A DNA stretch of 64,000 bases from Microbacterium lacus (GTDB taxonomy: Bacteria > Actinomycetota > Actinomycetes > Actinomycetales > Microbacteriaceae): contig NZ_NMUM01000023.1 of NCBI RefSeq assembly GCF_002812805.1, positions 124,001 to 188,000 of the forward strand, given 5' to 3'. The translations under genes were made by a program, and so were the position numbers. The notes beneath the pieces are model-generated. The model had not been told where the DNA came from. It saw only the letters and a list, made by a program, of their open reading frames with translations, and made no database searches. Shown one piece after another: positions 29,884-37,455 of this stretch; positions within the stretch are counted from its first letter, which is position 1; each line of letters opens with the position of its first letter.

Positions 29884-31488
29884 CTAGGGCATGCGGGTTA
29901 GCACGCCCTCGCGGTCCACCCGCAGCTCGCTCGTGAGGTCGAGCCCGTCCAAGAACGCCCGGTCGTGGCTGACGACGATCAGCGCGCCGCGATAGGAACC
30001 GAGCGCCTCGATCAACTGACCGACGCTCGGGATGTCGAGGTTATTGGTCGGCTCGTCGAGCACGAGTAGCTGAGCCGGGGGACTGGCGAGCAACACCGTC
30101 GCCAGCGCGGCACGGAATCGTTCGCCGCCCGACAGCGACCCCGCCGGCCGGTCGACGCTCGATCCGCGCAGCAAGAGCCGGGCGAGCTTGTTGCGGAGTT
30201 CACCCGGGGTCGCACCCGGTGCGGCACGCCCGACGTTCTGCAGCACGGAGGCCGCGTCATCCAGCCCATCGAGGCGCTGGGAGAGATATCCGATCTGCTC
30301 GACCATCGCCTCGGCGCGCGGATGGTTGGGCTGGGGCGCCGGAGCATCGCCGATGAGCTGACGGAGCAGCGTGGTCTTGCCGACTCCGTTCGCACCCGTC
30401 AGAGCGATGCGCTCGGGCCCCTGCACGAGCACCTCACGCCCGTCACTCCCAACCAGGCGGGCGATACGCCGCGTCCGCGGCACGCCGGGGTCGGGTAGTT
30501 GGATCGAGATGCGGTCGTCCTCGCGTACCCGCGAGCCCGCCGCATCGACCGCCTCGCGCGCGCTCTGAATCTTGTCGTCGAGGATGCCGCGCCGGTTGCC
30601 CTGCGCCTTCTCGGCGGAGTTGCGGCGGTCGTTCACGACTGCCTTAACATACTTGCGGTTCGAGGCATCCTTCCGGCCCTGCCGCTCGCTGTGCGCGATC
30701 TTCTCCTCGGCTTGCACGCGCTGCCGCTTCTCGGTCTTGAGGGTCTGCTCGGCCGCTCGGAGGGCGCGCTCGGCCGCCTCCTGCTCGGCCTCGACGTGCT
30801 CCCGATAGGCGCTGTAGGGGCCCCCGTAGACCGAGAGGGACCCGGCGCGCAGTTCGGCCGTGCTGTCCATGAGCTCGAGCAGGGCTGTGTCGTGGCTCAC
30901 GACGATGAGGGTGCCGCGCCATCCGCTGACCAGCTCGTACGCGCGCTCGCGCGCTTCGCCGTCGAGATTGTTGGTCGGCTCGTCGAGCAGGGCGATGTCG
31001 GCGCGGCGCAGTGAGACGTCGACGAGCGCAGTCAGCATCGTCTCTCCGCCCGACAGTGTGTTGGCGGCACGGTCGAGGTCTTCGACGTTGATCCCCGCGG
31101 CAGCGAGTGCCGCGATCGATCGTGCCTCGACATCCCAATCGTCGCCGACCAGATCGAACAGGTGCTGCTCGATCGTGCCGCCCTCGATCGCGCGGATAGC
31201 ATCGCGGATGTCTCGCACACCCAGCAGGTCGGCGACGGTGTTGTGTGGTCTGAGTGTCAGGTTCTGCGGCAGATAGTCGACGACGCCGTTGGCCGTGACG
31301 CTACCGCCCGTCGGCGAGAGGTCTCCCGCGATGATGCGCAGGAGCGTGGACTTGCCGACGCCGTTCAGGCCGACGAGGCCCGTCCGGCCGCGGTCGAAGG
31401 CGCCCGAGACGTGATCGATGGCGGGGGAGCCATCCGGCCAGGCGAAGGTGAGGTCGTGAAGCACGACGGAAGGACGAAAAGCGGGCAT
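29884..31488 (-). CDS. ABC-F family ATPase (ribosome-protection or translation-factor type)
   Basis: This 534-residue protein has two ABC domains and no membrane segments. Walker A motifs are GLNGVGKSTLL (about 40-50) and GANGVGKTTLL (about 365). Signatures are TLSGGE and SLSGGERFRAAL, and both Walker B motifs read LLDEPTNNLD/VLDEPTNNLD. A charged linker between them (about 240-300, AEQTLKTEKRQRVQAEEKI) is the P-site-tRNA interaction motif region. ABC-F proteins act on the ribosome, and many give resistance to macrolides, lincosamides or pleuromutilins. The start ATG 31488 has GGAG 6 bases upstream, preceded by a hairpin and a short open frame that look regulatory. Confidence 0.92.
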   Translation of the reverse strand: MPAFRPSVVLHDLTFAWPDGSPAIDHVSGAFDRGRTGLVGLNGVGKSTLLRIIAGDLSPTGGSVTANGVVDYLPQNLTLRPHNTVADLLGVRDIRDAIRAIEGGTIEQHLFDLVGDDWDVEARSIAALAAAGINVEDLDRAANTLSGGETMLTALVDVSLRRADIALLDEPTNNLDGEARERAYELVSGWRGTLIVVSHDTALLELMDSTAELRAGSLSVYGGPYSAYREHVEAEQEAAERALRAAEQTLKTEKRQRVQAEEKIAHSERQGRKDASNRKYVKAVVNDRRNSAEKAQGNRRGILDDKIQSAREAVDAAGSRVREDDRISIQLPDPGVPRTRRIARLVGSDGREVLVQGPERIALTGANGVGKTTLLRQLIGDAPAPQPNHPRAEAMVEQIGYLSQRLDGLDDAASVLQNVGRAAPGATPGELRNKLARLLLRGSSVDRPAGSLSGGERFRAALATVLLASPPAQLLVLDEPTNNLDIPSVGQLIEALGSYRGALIVVSHDRAFLDGLDLTSELRVDREGVLTRMP

Positions 31489-31581
31489 GCGGATCTCCGG
31501 GTTGTGTCAGGGGTGCTGACACGAGAGACGCAAGGGTGCGCGAGTCGGTCAGCGATGTACGCCGGAACCGATACCCGCCAT
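31489..31581 (-). promoter_or_regulatory. Leader of the ABC-F gene: short upstream ORF and hairpin
   Basis: ATG 31581 opens a ten-codon frame (MAGIGSGVHR, stop 31551-31549) with GAAGGA six bases upstream. A 7-bp hairpin, GTGTCAG/CTGACAC with a 5-base loop (31504-31522), sits five bases before the ABC-F ribosome-binding site. UUCCGG inside the short frame can pair with CCGGAG, the ABC-F ribosome-binding site. This layout resembles ribosome-stalling attenuators of antibiotic-resistance genes. The function is inferred. Confidence 0.5.
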
Positions 31582-31759
31582 GACCCGTCCTTCGATTCGC
31601 TCCTTCTCACACACGGCCGGAGTGCCGCAGGAGCGCGGAAGCCAGTATGCCACACACGTCGCGGTCCGGACGCGGGCAACGGATGCCGCAGGTCCCACCC
31701 GCGATACCGTCGCCGTCAAGCCCCTCGCGTGAGGGCACGGTCAGAGCGAAGGTGAACAC

Positions 31760-31915
31760 ATGAACACTCAGGATGACAAGTTCGACGGACCCGCCGGCAA
31801 GCCGAGCCAGGCCGAGGGCGCTGATCCCGACCGGCCCGAAGGGTCGCAAGCATCGGAGCCGCTGCCGGCCGAGGGGCACCCCTCTCCCGCAGACGGCGGC
31901 GAACTCGACGAATAA
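31760..31915 (+). CDS. Small acidic disordered protein (51 aa), hypothetical
   Basis: ATG 31760 has GAAGG 7 bases upstream. The protein (MNTQDDKFDGPAGKPSQAEG..., ending GGELDE) is rich in Asp, Glu, Pro, Gly and Ala and has no hydrophobic core. Its clean ribosome-binding site and actinobacterial codon pattern argue for a real gene. Its start lies about 270 bases upstream of, and divergent from, the ABC-F gene. Function unknown. Confidence 0.5.
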   Translation: MNTQDDKFDGPAGKPSQAEGADPDRPEGSQASEPLPAEGHPSPADGGELDE

Positions 31916-31942
31916 GGTCGGGGTTCCGGCACGCGCCGACGC

Positions 31943-32000
31943 GCGAACGGACGCAACACGCCGTGCCGCTCCGCGCGAGACGGCGTGTTGCGTCCGTTCG
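31943..32000. repeat. 58-bp palindrome, GGACGCAACACGCCG family, copy 2
   Basis: GCGAACGGACGCAACACGCC(GT) pairs with (AC)GGCGTGTTGCGTCCGTTCG over 21 perfect base pairs. It lies 27 bases after the small acidic protein and shares over 20 bases per arm with copy 1 at 29534. Confidence 0.88.
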
Positions 32001-32067
32001 AGGTGAGGGGAAACCGGATGTGCGGCGTTGCGTCGAGGTGAGGGGAAACCGGATGTGCGGCGTTGCG
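31998..32067 (+). repeat. Perfect tandem duplication of a 35-bp unit
   Basis: The unit starting TCGAGGTGAGGGGAAACCGG occurs at 31998 and again at 32033 with no mismatches. The first copy begins in the right arm of the adjacent palindrome. Confidence 0.9.
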
Positions 32068-32085
32068 GTCGGGAGTGGACCCCGG

Positions 32086-34152
32086 CTACATCGCGGCGCC
32101 GGTGTAGGAGTACTTCACGAAGACCTCCGACGCGATGCCGACTTCGTCGAGCACGCCCTGTACGGCGGTCAGCATGTACCTCGAGTCCCACCCCATGTAC
32201 AAAAACGTCGACTCGTCGAGCGCATCCCACTGCCCGTTCCACGCCTGCTCGGGATAGAGCGGGCCACCGCGTCGGGCGCTGAAGGCAACGACGTGCTCGC
32301 GACCGTCGGCCCAGAGGCGCTTGAAGATGCGGTTGAAGAGGTACTTGATGTCGTAGACCTCCCAGTGCTCGCCGCGGTACTCGACGTACTCGAACTCGCG
32401 CTCCCACCCGCGCGGCCAGCCGCGGCGGCGCACCGCGTCGAGGATCGGCGTGAGCCCGTCATCGTCGATAGCGATCACCTGCGGTCGCGCCCAGATGTCG
32501 ACGAACGCCTCGGTCAGCGCCGCGGTGCGGGCGGTGATCGCGGCGGTACCCCACGCGGGTGTGTCCGCGATCGCCGTCGTGAGCGCCAGACGGCTCTTCG
32601 GATAGAGCGCGTCGCGCTTTTCGGGGAAGGATGCGTCGAACCCGCGCTCGGCGAGGCCCGTCTCGATCAGCGTCAGGTTGCCGAGGGTCGGGGCGAGGGC
32701 GCGGTGGCTGTTCTGCTCGTCCTCGGTGTAGTCGGCCCAGGCGCGTTCGCCATCGCCCGTCCAGGTATCGGCGGGGGCGAGAGGGAAGACGTGCTCGATC
32801 TCCAGCCCGTCGCCGTCGAGCCCACCCGCGCTCTCGACACCCGCCAGTCGCCCAAGGACGTAGGCGGCGTGGGGGAGAGCGCCGTACTTGAGCTCGACGC
32901 GGACGCGCTCGTTGGACGGCATGATCCGCGCGATCGCCCGGACCAAGGCATCCGGTCCGTCCTCTCGAGCGCGGCAGAGGCGGGCGACCAGCCGATCGTT
33001 CGACAGGCCCGAGATCGTGCGGCGCAGAAGGAGCGACTGGATGTTCTCGAGCGTCGCGATCAGTTCGGCGCGGTCGGTCACGCCGAGCGCGTAGTCGCGG
33101 TACGCGCGCATGACGAGCGGATACATGCCGCGCCCGAAGGTGTTGACATATCCCAGCTGGCGGCCGATTTCGGCATCCGGTTCCTGCGACGGATCGAGCA
33201 GGATGCGGTAGATGTCGGAGTAGTCGCGCCACTCTGCGGCATCCGTCCGGAGAGTGTCGAGGTCCATGCGGGGGAAGCGTTGACGGAAGGCGTCGTACAC
33301 GCTCCGCTCGCCCGCGACGGCGACCTCGCGGCCCGTCGTCATGACGAGCAAGTGGCGCCAGAAGCTCGCGATCGCCTCACCCGTGTTGCGCTCGATCGGG
33401 ACCCAGTAGGCATCCTCGATCTCGCTCTGTTGGGCGTGCGAGAGGCCCATGAGCACGTAGTTGTGGATCAGCTCGTGGTCGCGCAGCGGCTCGCCCGTGG
33501 AGTTCAGGCTCTCGAAGATCTGCTGCGCGTTCGCGCCCGACCCGAGCGTGATGGCGACGTGCTCGAGCTTTTGGAGTCCGCGCCAGATGCGGGGAACCTC
33601 GTCGCGGCGGACCTGGCTGCGGAAGAACGCGTAGTTGTCGTCGAATCGCGACTCGCGGTAGGCGTCCTCGGTCTCGGGATGCTCGGTTCCGCCAGGGTCG
33701 AGAACGACGCTCTCGAACACGCGGGCCCACGCGCTGTTCGGACGCAGCTTGGTGCGGGTGGGCTGGGTGCGGTCGGGATCGTCGGCGCGCACGAGCACGC
33801 GCTCGAGCTCGGCCGCGAGGGCGGGGTCGTCGTCCTTGACGGTGTGGTGCAGGGCCGCGACGAGCAGCATGAGCGTCGTGATGCGCTGCTGTCCGTCGAT
33901 CAGCACGAGCTCGCCCGCGGTGCCGGAGGCATCCGGATCCGCGGCTGCGGTCGAGAGGATGGAGCCGATGAAGTGCATGCTGCGGTCGTCGAGGTCGGCG
34001 ACGGCACGGATGTCGCCGAGCAGCTGCTCGCACCCGCCGATGTCCCAGCGGTACTGGCGCTGGTAGACGGGGACGACGATCGTGGTGTCGGGCGCCGACA
34101 GCCAGGCGACCGTGTTGACCGCGACCGCGTCGACGTTGGTGGCACTGCCCAT
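32086..34152 (-). CDS. DUF262/DUF1524 protein (GmrSD-like, putative type IV restriction)
   Basis: This 688-residue protein fuses two domains. The N-terminal DUF262 (ParB/Srx-like fold) carries PVYQRQYRW (28-36) and LIDGQQRITTL (DGQQR at 86-90), plus QQIFESLNSTGEPL. The C-terminal DUF1524 has an HNH-type motif IEHVFP (His454) followed by LGNLTLIE. GmrSD of this family cleaves glucosylated phage DNA, with DUF262 binding NTP and DUF1524 acting as nuclease. The fused form is common, but specificity here is unknown. No methyltransferase or other restriction gene is adjacent. It is a lone gene flanked by repeats. Confidence 0.85.
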   Translation of the reverse strand: MGSATNVDAVAVNTVAWLSAPDTTIVVPVYQRQYRWDIGGCEQLLGDIRAVADLDDRSMHFIGSILSTAAADPDASGTAGELVLIDGQQRITTLMLLVAALHHTVKDDDPALAAELERVLVRADDPDRTQPTRTKLRPNSAWARVFESVVLDPGGTEHPETEDAYRESRFDDNYAFFRSQVRRDEVPRIWRGLQKLEHVAITLGSGANAQQIFESLNSTGEPLRDHELIHNYVLMGLSHAQQSEIEDAYWVPIERNTGEAIASFWRHLLVMTTGREVAVAGERSVYDAFRQRFPRMDLDTLRTDAAEWRDYSDIYRILLDPSQEPDAEIGRQLGYVNTFGRGMYPLVMRAYRDYALGVTDRAELIATLENIQSLLLRRTISGLSNDRLVARLCRAREDGPDALVRAIARIMPSNERVRVELKYGALPHAAYVLGRLAGVESAGGLDGDGLEIEHVFPLAPADTWTGDGERAWADYTEDEQNSHRALAPTLGNLTLIETGLAERGFDASFPEKRDALYPKSRLALTTAIADTPAWGTAAITARTAALTEAFVDIWARPQVIAIDDDGLTPILDAVRRRGWPRGWEREFEYVEYRGEHWEVYDIKYLFNRIFKRLWADGREHVVAFSARRGGPLYPEQAWNGQWDALDESTFLYMGWDSRYMLTAVQGVLDEVGIASEVFVKYSYTGAAM

Positions 34153-34279
34153 GTCTTGCTTCGCCCCCTGATGCCTCGGAACCGCGGGGGCGAACCACCC
34201 GCGCGGTCCAGTCTAGGCATCCGTTCCACCCGCTCCGTTATTCACGGCCGGGCCTCCGGGGCGCGTTCAGGGGCCGGAG

Positions 34280-34293
34280 GTAGGCTTGCCTAA
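34280..34293 (+). promoter_or_regulatory. Candidate DtxR/IdeR iron box
   Basis: GTAGG-CTTG-CCTAA matches the TTAGG-N4-CCTAA core of iron-regulator sites in nine of the ten fixed positions. It is 51 bases upstream of the oxygenase-like gene. The outer half of the classical 19-mer is poor, so this is tentative. Confidence 0.35.
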
Positions 34294-34343
34294 GTTGGGC
34301 CTGTTAAAACGTGCTGGCCCTCTGACGAAAGGCATGTCACCTT

Positions 34344-35117
34344 ATGGGTTACATCAAATCCGCAGCGCTCGAAGAGACCGGCTATGTGGTGCTCGACTCC
34401 TACAACCAGGAGCTCGACCCCAAAGAATGGCTCGACATCGAGTACAACGACTGGAAGTCCTCGGGCGACACGCGCTTTGCGCCCCTGGCCAGCGCCTTCG
34501 GCGACATCGAGTGCAACGGCTTCTGGAACCACAAGCCGCCGCGCACCGACAAGGACGGCGTCTGGATCGACTCGCAGACCGAGAAGGCGCCCAACCTCAC
34601 GCGTCGCGCCATGGAGCCGGGTGCGAACGTCGGCCGCTGCCGCGTGATCGAGCTGCAGCCGAACACCTACGCCGACTGCCTCTACAACCTGCACCAGGAC
34701 GACAACAACCGTCTGAACCCGGATGGCACGGGCTGGGTCGTCCGCGGATTCTTCAACCTCACCGACGACAAGACGAGCTACTTCGTGCTGCGCGACAACC
34801 GCACCGACCCCGAGGGTGAGGTGCGCATCGCCCTGCCTGCCGGCGCTCAGCTGATCGTCGACACGCAGCGTCTGTGGCACGCCGCCACCCACCCGGGCAC
34901 TGAGCCGCGCTACTGCCTGATCACCTCGTGGACGTCGGGCCCCGAGCTCGACGCCTACATCGAGAAGTACAACGGCAAGCCGCACGTGCCGAACTTCGAG
35001 GTTCCGCAGGACGAGCTCGACGCAGGTCAAGCCGAGCAGACTCGCCGCCTCGCGGCGCGCGCCGCGTTCTACGCCGCGAAGGGTCAGGCCGAGAAGGTCG
35101 CGATGAGCGAGGCCTGA
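34344..35117 (+). CDS. 2-oxoglutarate/Fe(II) oxygenase-like protein
   Basis: The protein has 257 residues. The facial triad pattern His117-x-Asp119 (NLHQDDN) ... His179 (LWHAATH), with Arg189 (EPRYCLITSW) ten residues later, is the classic 2OG-Fe(II) dioxygenase arrangement in a cupin-like core. RGFFNLTDD and LPAGAQLIVDTQ are the intervening strands. I recognise the fold by its residues but not the substrate. The start ATG 34344 has GAAAGG 12 bases upstream. A possible iron box in the promoter suggests expression under low iron. It is monocistronic. Confidence 0.7.
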   Translation: MGYIKSAALEETGYVVLDSYNQELDPKEWLDIEYNDWKSSGDTRFAPLASAFGDIECNGFWNHKPPRTDKDGVWIDSQTEKAPNLTRRAMEPGANVGRCRVIELQPNTYADCLYNLHQDDNNRLNPDGTGWVVRGFFNLTDDKTSYFVLRDNRTDPEGEVRIALPAGAQLIVDTQRLWHAATHPGTEPRYCLITSWTSGPELDAYIEKYNGKPHVPNFEVPQDELDAGQAEQTRRLAARAAFYAAKGQAEKVAMSEA

Positions 35118-35142
35118 GCCCCGCGCATCCGTTCTGCCGCGC

Positions 35143-35209
35143 CGAAACACCCCTCGCGCGACGAAACACCCCTCGGCATCGGGTTTCTCGATGCACGAGG
35201 GGTGTTTCG
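35143..35209. repeat. 67-bp palindromic repeat, CGAAACACCC family, copy 2
   Basis: CGAAACACCC units start at 35143 and 35162. The inverted units end at 35190 and 35209. The length and 19-bp step match copies 1 and 3. It lies between convergent genes. Confidence 0.88.
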
Positions 35210-35213
35210 CTGT

Positions 35214-35262
35214 CCGGTGCCGGTGCCGGTGCCGGTGCCGGTGCCGGTGCCGTGTCCGGTGC
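35214..35262. repeat. Hexanucleotide tandem repeat CCGGTG
   Basis: Six perfect CCGGTG units start at 35214. A degenerate unit and one more perfect copy follow. It is non-coding and lies directly after palindrome copy 2. Confidence 0.9.
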
Positions 35263-35305
35263 CGGCGGACGGGGGACGGGCGGGACCGGATGCAGGGGGC
35301 CGGGC

Positions 35306-36604
35306 CTACTCGTAGCGGAGGGACTCGACCGGGTCGGCGCTCGCAGCCCGAGCGGCCGGTAGCGTGCCTGCCAGGAACGCGATCCCCATTACGATCAGGA
35401 TGACCGTCGCGATCGAGATCGGGTCGAACGCCAGCAGTGTCAGGCCCGGCAGATCCGCGAGGAGTGTGTCTGCGAGCGCCGAACTGAGCGCGGTGCCGAC
35501 GAGGATCGCGACGGCGGCTCCGATCGCGCTGCCGAGGAATCCGAGGAACACCGCCTCGAGGCTGAACAGGCTGAAGACGCGCCCCGAGCCCATGCCCATG
35601 GCCTTCATGAGTCCGATCTCACGCGTCCGCTCCTGCACCGACATGTAGAGGGTGTTGACGATGCCGAAGCTCGCCGCGAGGAGCGCGATGATCGCGAACG
35701 CGTTCAGCACGAGCACGATGCCGTCGATGATCGCGGTGAAGGTTCCGAGCTGATCCGCAACGGTTGTTCCGGTGTATCCCTCGGCCTCGAGCCGCTGTTT
35801 CAGGGCGTCGATCTCTTCGGTCGTGGCGTCCGGGTCGAAGAAGACGCTCGCCTGCGCGAACCGCTCCTGTTCGGCGGCGGGCACCCCGATGTTCTGGAAG
35901 TCGACCAGTGCGTCGGTCAGCGCCTGGTTGGGCGTCACCGTCGTCGTCGGGGCCGCGAACGCCTGGTCGGCGACGCCGGTGACGGTCGCCTCGACCGTGT
36001 GGGACTGACGTTCGGCATCCGTGATCCCGAACGTCACGGTCTGCCCGATCGCCGACTCTGCGTCGTCGAAGCCCAGGGGTTCGATCAGCGAGAGGGGGAG
36101 GGTGACCTCGGGCGCGCTCGAGGAGTCGTCCGGTTCCGAACCGGCCGCCAACTGGATGGTCTGGCCCGCAACCAAGCGACCGACGCCCGTGACGTACGGG
36201 GTGCCGTCGCCGTACTGGACGTAGTCGGCGTTGACCGAGATCGTTGGCTCGACGCTAAGGACCCCGTCGATCGCGGCCAGCGCGTCGAGGTCTGTCTGGT
36301 CGAGAGCGACGACGGTGCTGCCCGGCGCGGCGGTCGGCCCTGCGGCGATCGCGTCGGGGTTGTATTCGATCGGCCCGCCGCCGGCCGCCACGCCCGCCCC
36401 CGAGGGTTGGGTGACCGTCATGACATCCGTCGCGCCGATCGAGCTGACGGTGTCGTCGATGTAGCGATTGATGCCGGTGCCGAGCCCGTTGGTCAGGACA
36501 AGCGTGAACGCTCCGACGAAGATCGCCAGGATCGTGAGGGTCGTCCGCACCTTCGAGCGGAAGGTCTGCGAGATGGCTGTGGTGATGAGGTCTGAGGTCT
36601 TCAT
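35306..36604 (-). CDS. ABC transporter permease, MacB/FtsX type
   Basis: This 432-residue type VII ABC permease has one N-terminal helix (TTLTILAIFVGAFTLVLTNG), a large extracytoplasmic domain (about 45-290), then three C-terminal helices with the FtsX core. The usual family ending ARAASADPVESLRYE is present. Its start overlaps the end of the ATPase gene by four bases, so the two form one exporter. Such systems move peptides or antibiotics outward or act as mechanotransmitters. Being next to a two-component system, it may be controlled by it. Confidence 0.9.
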   Translation of the reverse strand: MKTSDLITTAISQTFRSKVRTTLTILAIFVGAFTLVLTNGLGTGINRYIDDTVSSIGATDVMTVTQPSGAGVAAGGGPIEYNPDAIAAGPTAAPGSTVVALDQTDLDALAAIDGVLSVEPTISVNADYVQYGDGTPYVTGVGRLVAGQTIQLAAGSEPDDSSSAPEVTLPLSLIEPLGFDDAESAIGQTVTFGITDAERQSHTVEATVTGVADQAFAAPTTTVTPNQALTDALVDFQNIGVPAAEQERFAQASVFFDPDATTEEIDALKQRLEAEGYTGTTVADQLGTFTAIIDGIVLVLNAFAIIALLAASFGIVNTLYMSVQERTREIGLMKAMGMGSGRVFSLFSLEAVFLGFLGSAIGAAVAILVGTALSSALADTLLADLPGLTLLAFDPISIATVILIVMGIAFLAGTLPAARAASADPVESLRYE

Positions 36605-37296
36605 GCCGCCACCGCCTCGTCCGCGACGATCAGGCCGTCTCGGATCAGGATGCGCCGGTCACAACGCGCCGCCAGGTCTTCGTCGTGCGTCACGACGATC
36701 AGCGTGATGCCGTGCTCACGGTTGAGTCCGAACAGGATGTCTTCGACGACCGCGCCGGTGGCGGTGTCGAGGTTTCCGGTCGGTTCGTCGGCGAAGATGA
36801 CGCGCGGGTCGTTGACCAGGGCCCGGGCGATGACGGTGCGCTGCTTCTGACCGCCCGACAGGTCGAGGGCCTTGTTGCGGGCCTTGTCGTCGAGCTCCAG
36901 CTGAGCGAGCGCTGCATGCCCACGTCGCTTTCGCTCGCGGCGCCCGACCCCGGCGATCTTCATCGGCAGCATGACGTTATCGAGCACGGTCGTGCCGGAC
37001 GTGAGGAAGAACTGCTGGAACACGAACCCGAACGTGCGGTTGCGCGTGCGGTTGAGAGCCCGCCCCCGCAGGGTGCGGGTGTCGGTGCCCTCGAGGTCGA
37101 TGCGTCCGCTCGTCGGCTGATCGAGAAGCGCGAGCAGGTGCATGAGGGTCGATTTGCCCGACCCGCTCTTGCCGACGATCGCGACGCTCTCACCGGCGCG
37201 AATGTCGAGGCTGACACCGCGCAGGGCATCGAAGCGGTTGGCGCCGCGTCCGTAGGACTTGTGGACGTCGGTGACCGAAATCAGCGGGGCGGTCAT
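36601..37296 (-). CDS. ABC transporter ATP-binding protein, MacB/LolD type
   Basis: This 231-residue ATPase has Walker A GKSGSGKST (about 44-52), signature LDLSGGQKQRTVIARAL, Walker B VIFADEPTGNLD and H-loop VVTHDE. It pairs with the downstream permease. The gene is divergent from the histidine kinase with a 159-base gap. That gap holds the palindrome TATGA-AG-TCATA (37315-37326), 19 bases before this start and a possible site for the neighbouring response regulator. Confidence 0.92.
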   Translation of the reverse strand: MTAPLISVTDVHKSYGRGANRFDALRGVSLDIRAGESVAIVGKSGSGKSTLMHLLALLDQPTSGRIDLEGTDTRTLRGRALNRTRNRTFGFVFQQFFLTSGTTVLDNVMLPMKIAGVGRRERKRRGHAALAQLELDDKARNKALDLSGGQKQRTVIARALVNDPRVIFADEPTGNLDTATGAVVEDILFGLNREHGITLIVVTHDEDLAARCDRRILIRDGLIVADEAVAA

Positions 37297-37455
37297 GTGT
37301 GCGCCCTTCGGGTGTATGAAGTCATATCCCCAGAGTCGCCGGGCCCGGTGGGCGGCGCGTCACCCGAGCGGATGCATCCGTCTACCGCGTTCGCGGTACG
37401 GGCCCTGCCACGAGGGGACGACGCGTGCGGCGCTCGCGCGCGGCACACTGGTCTC

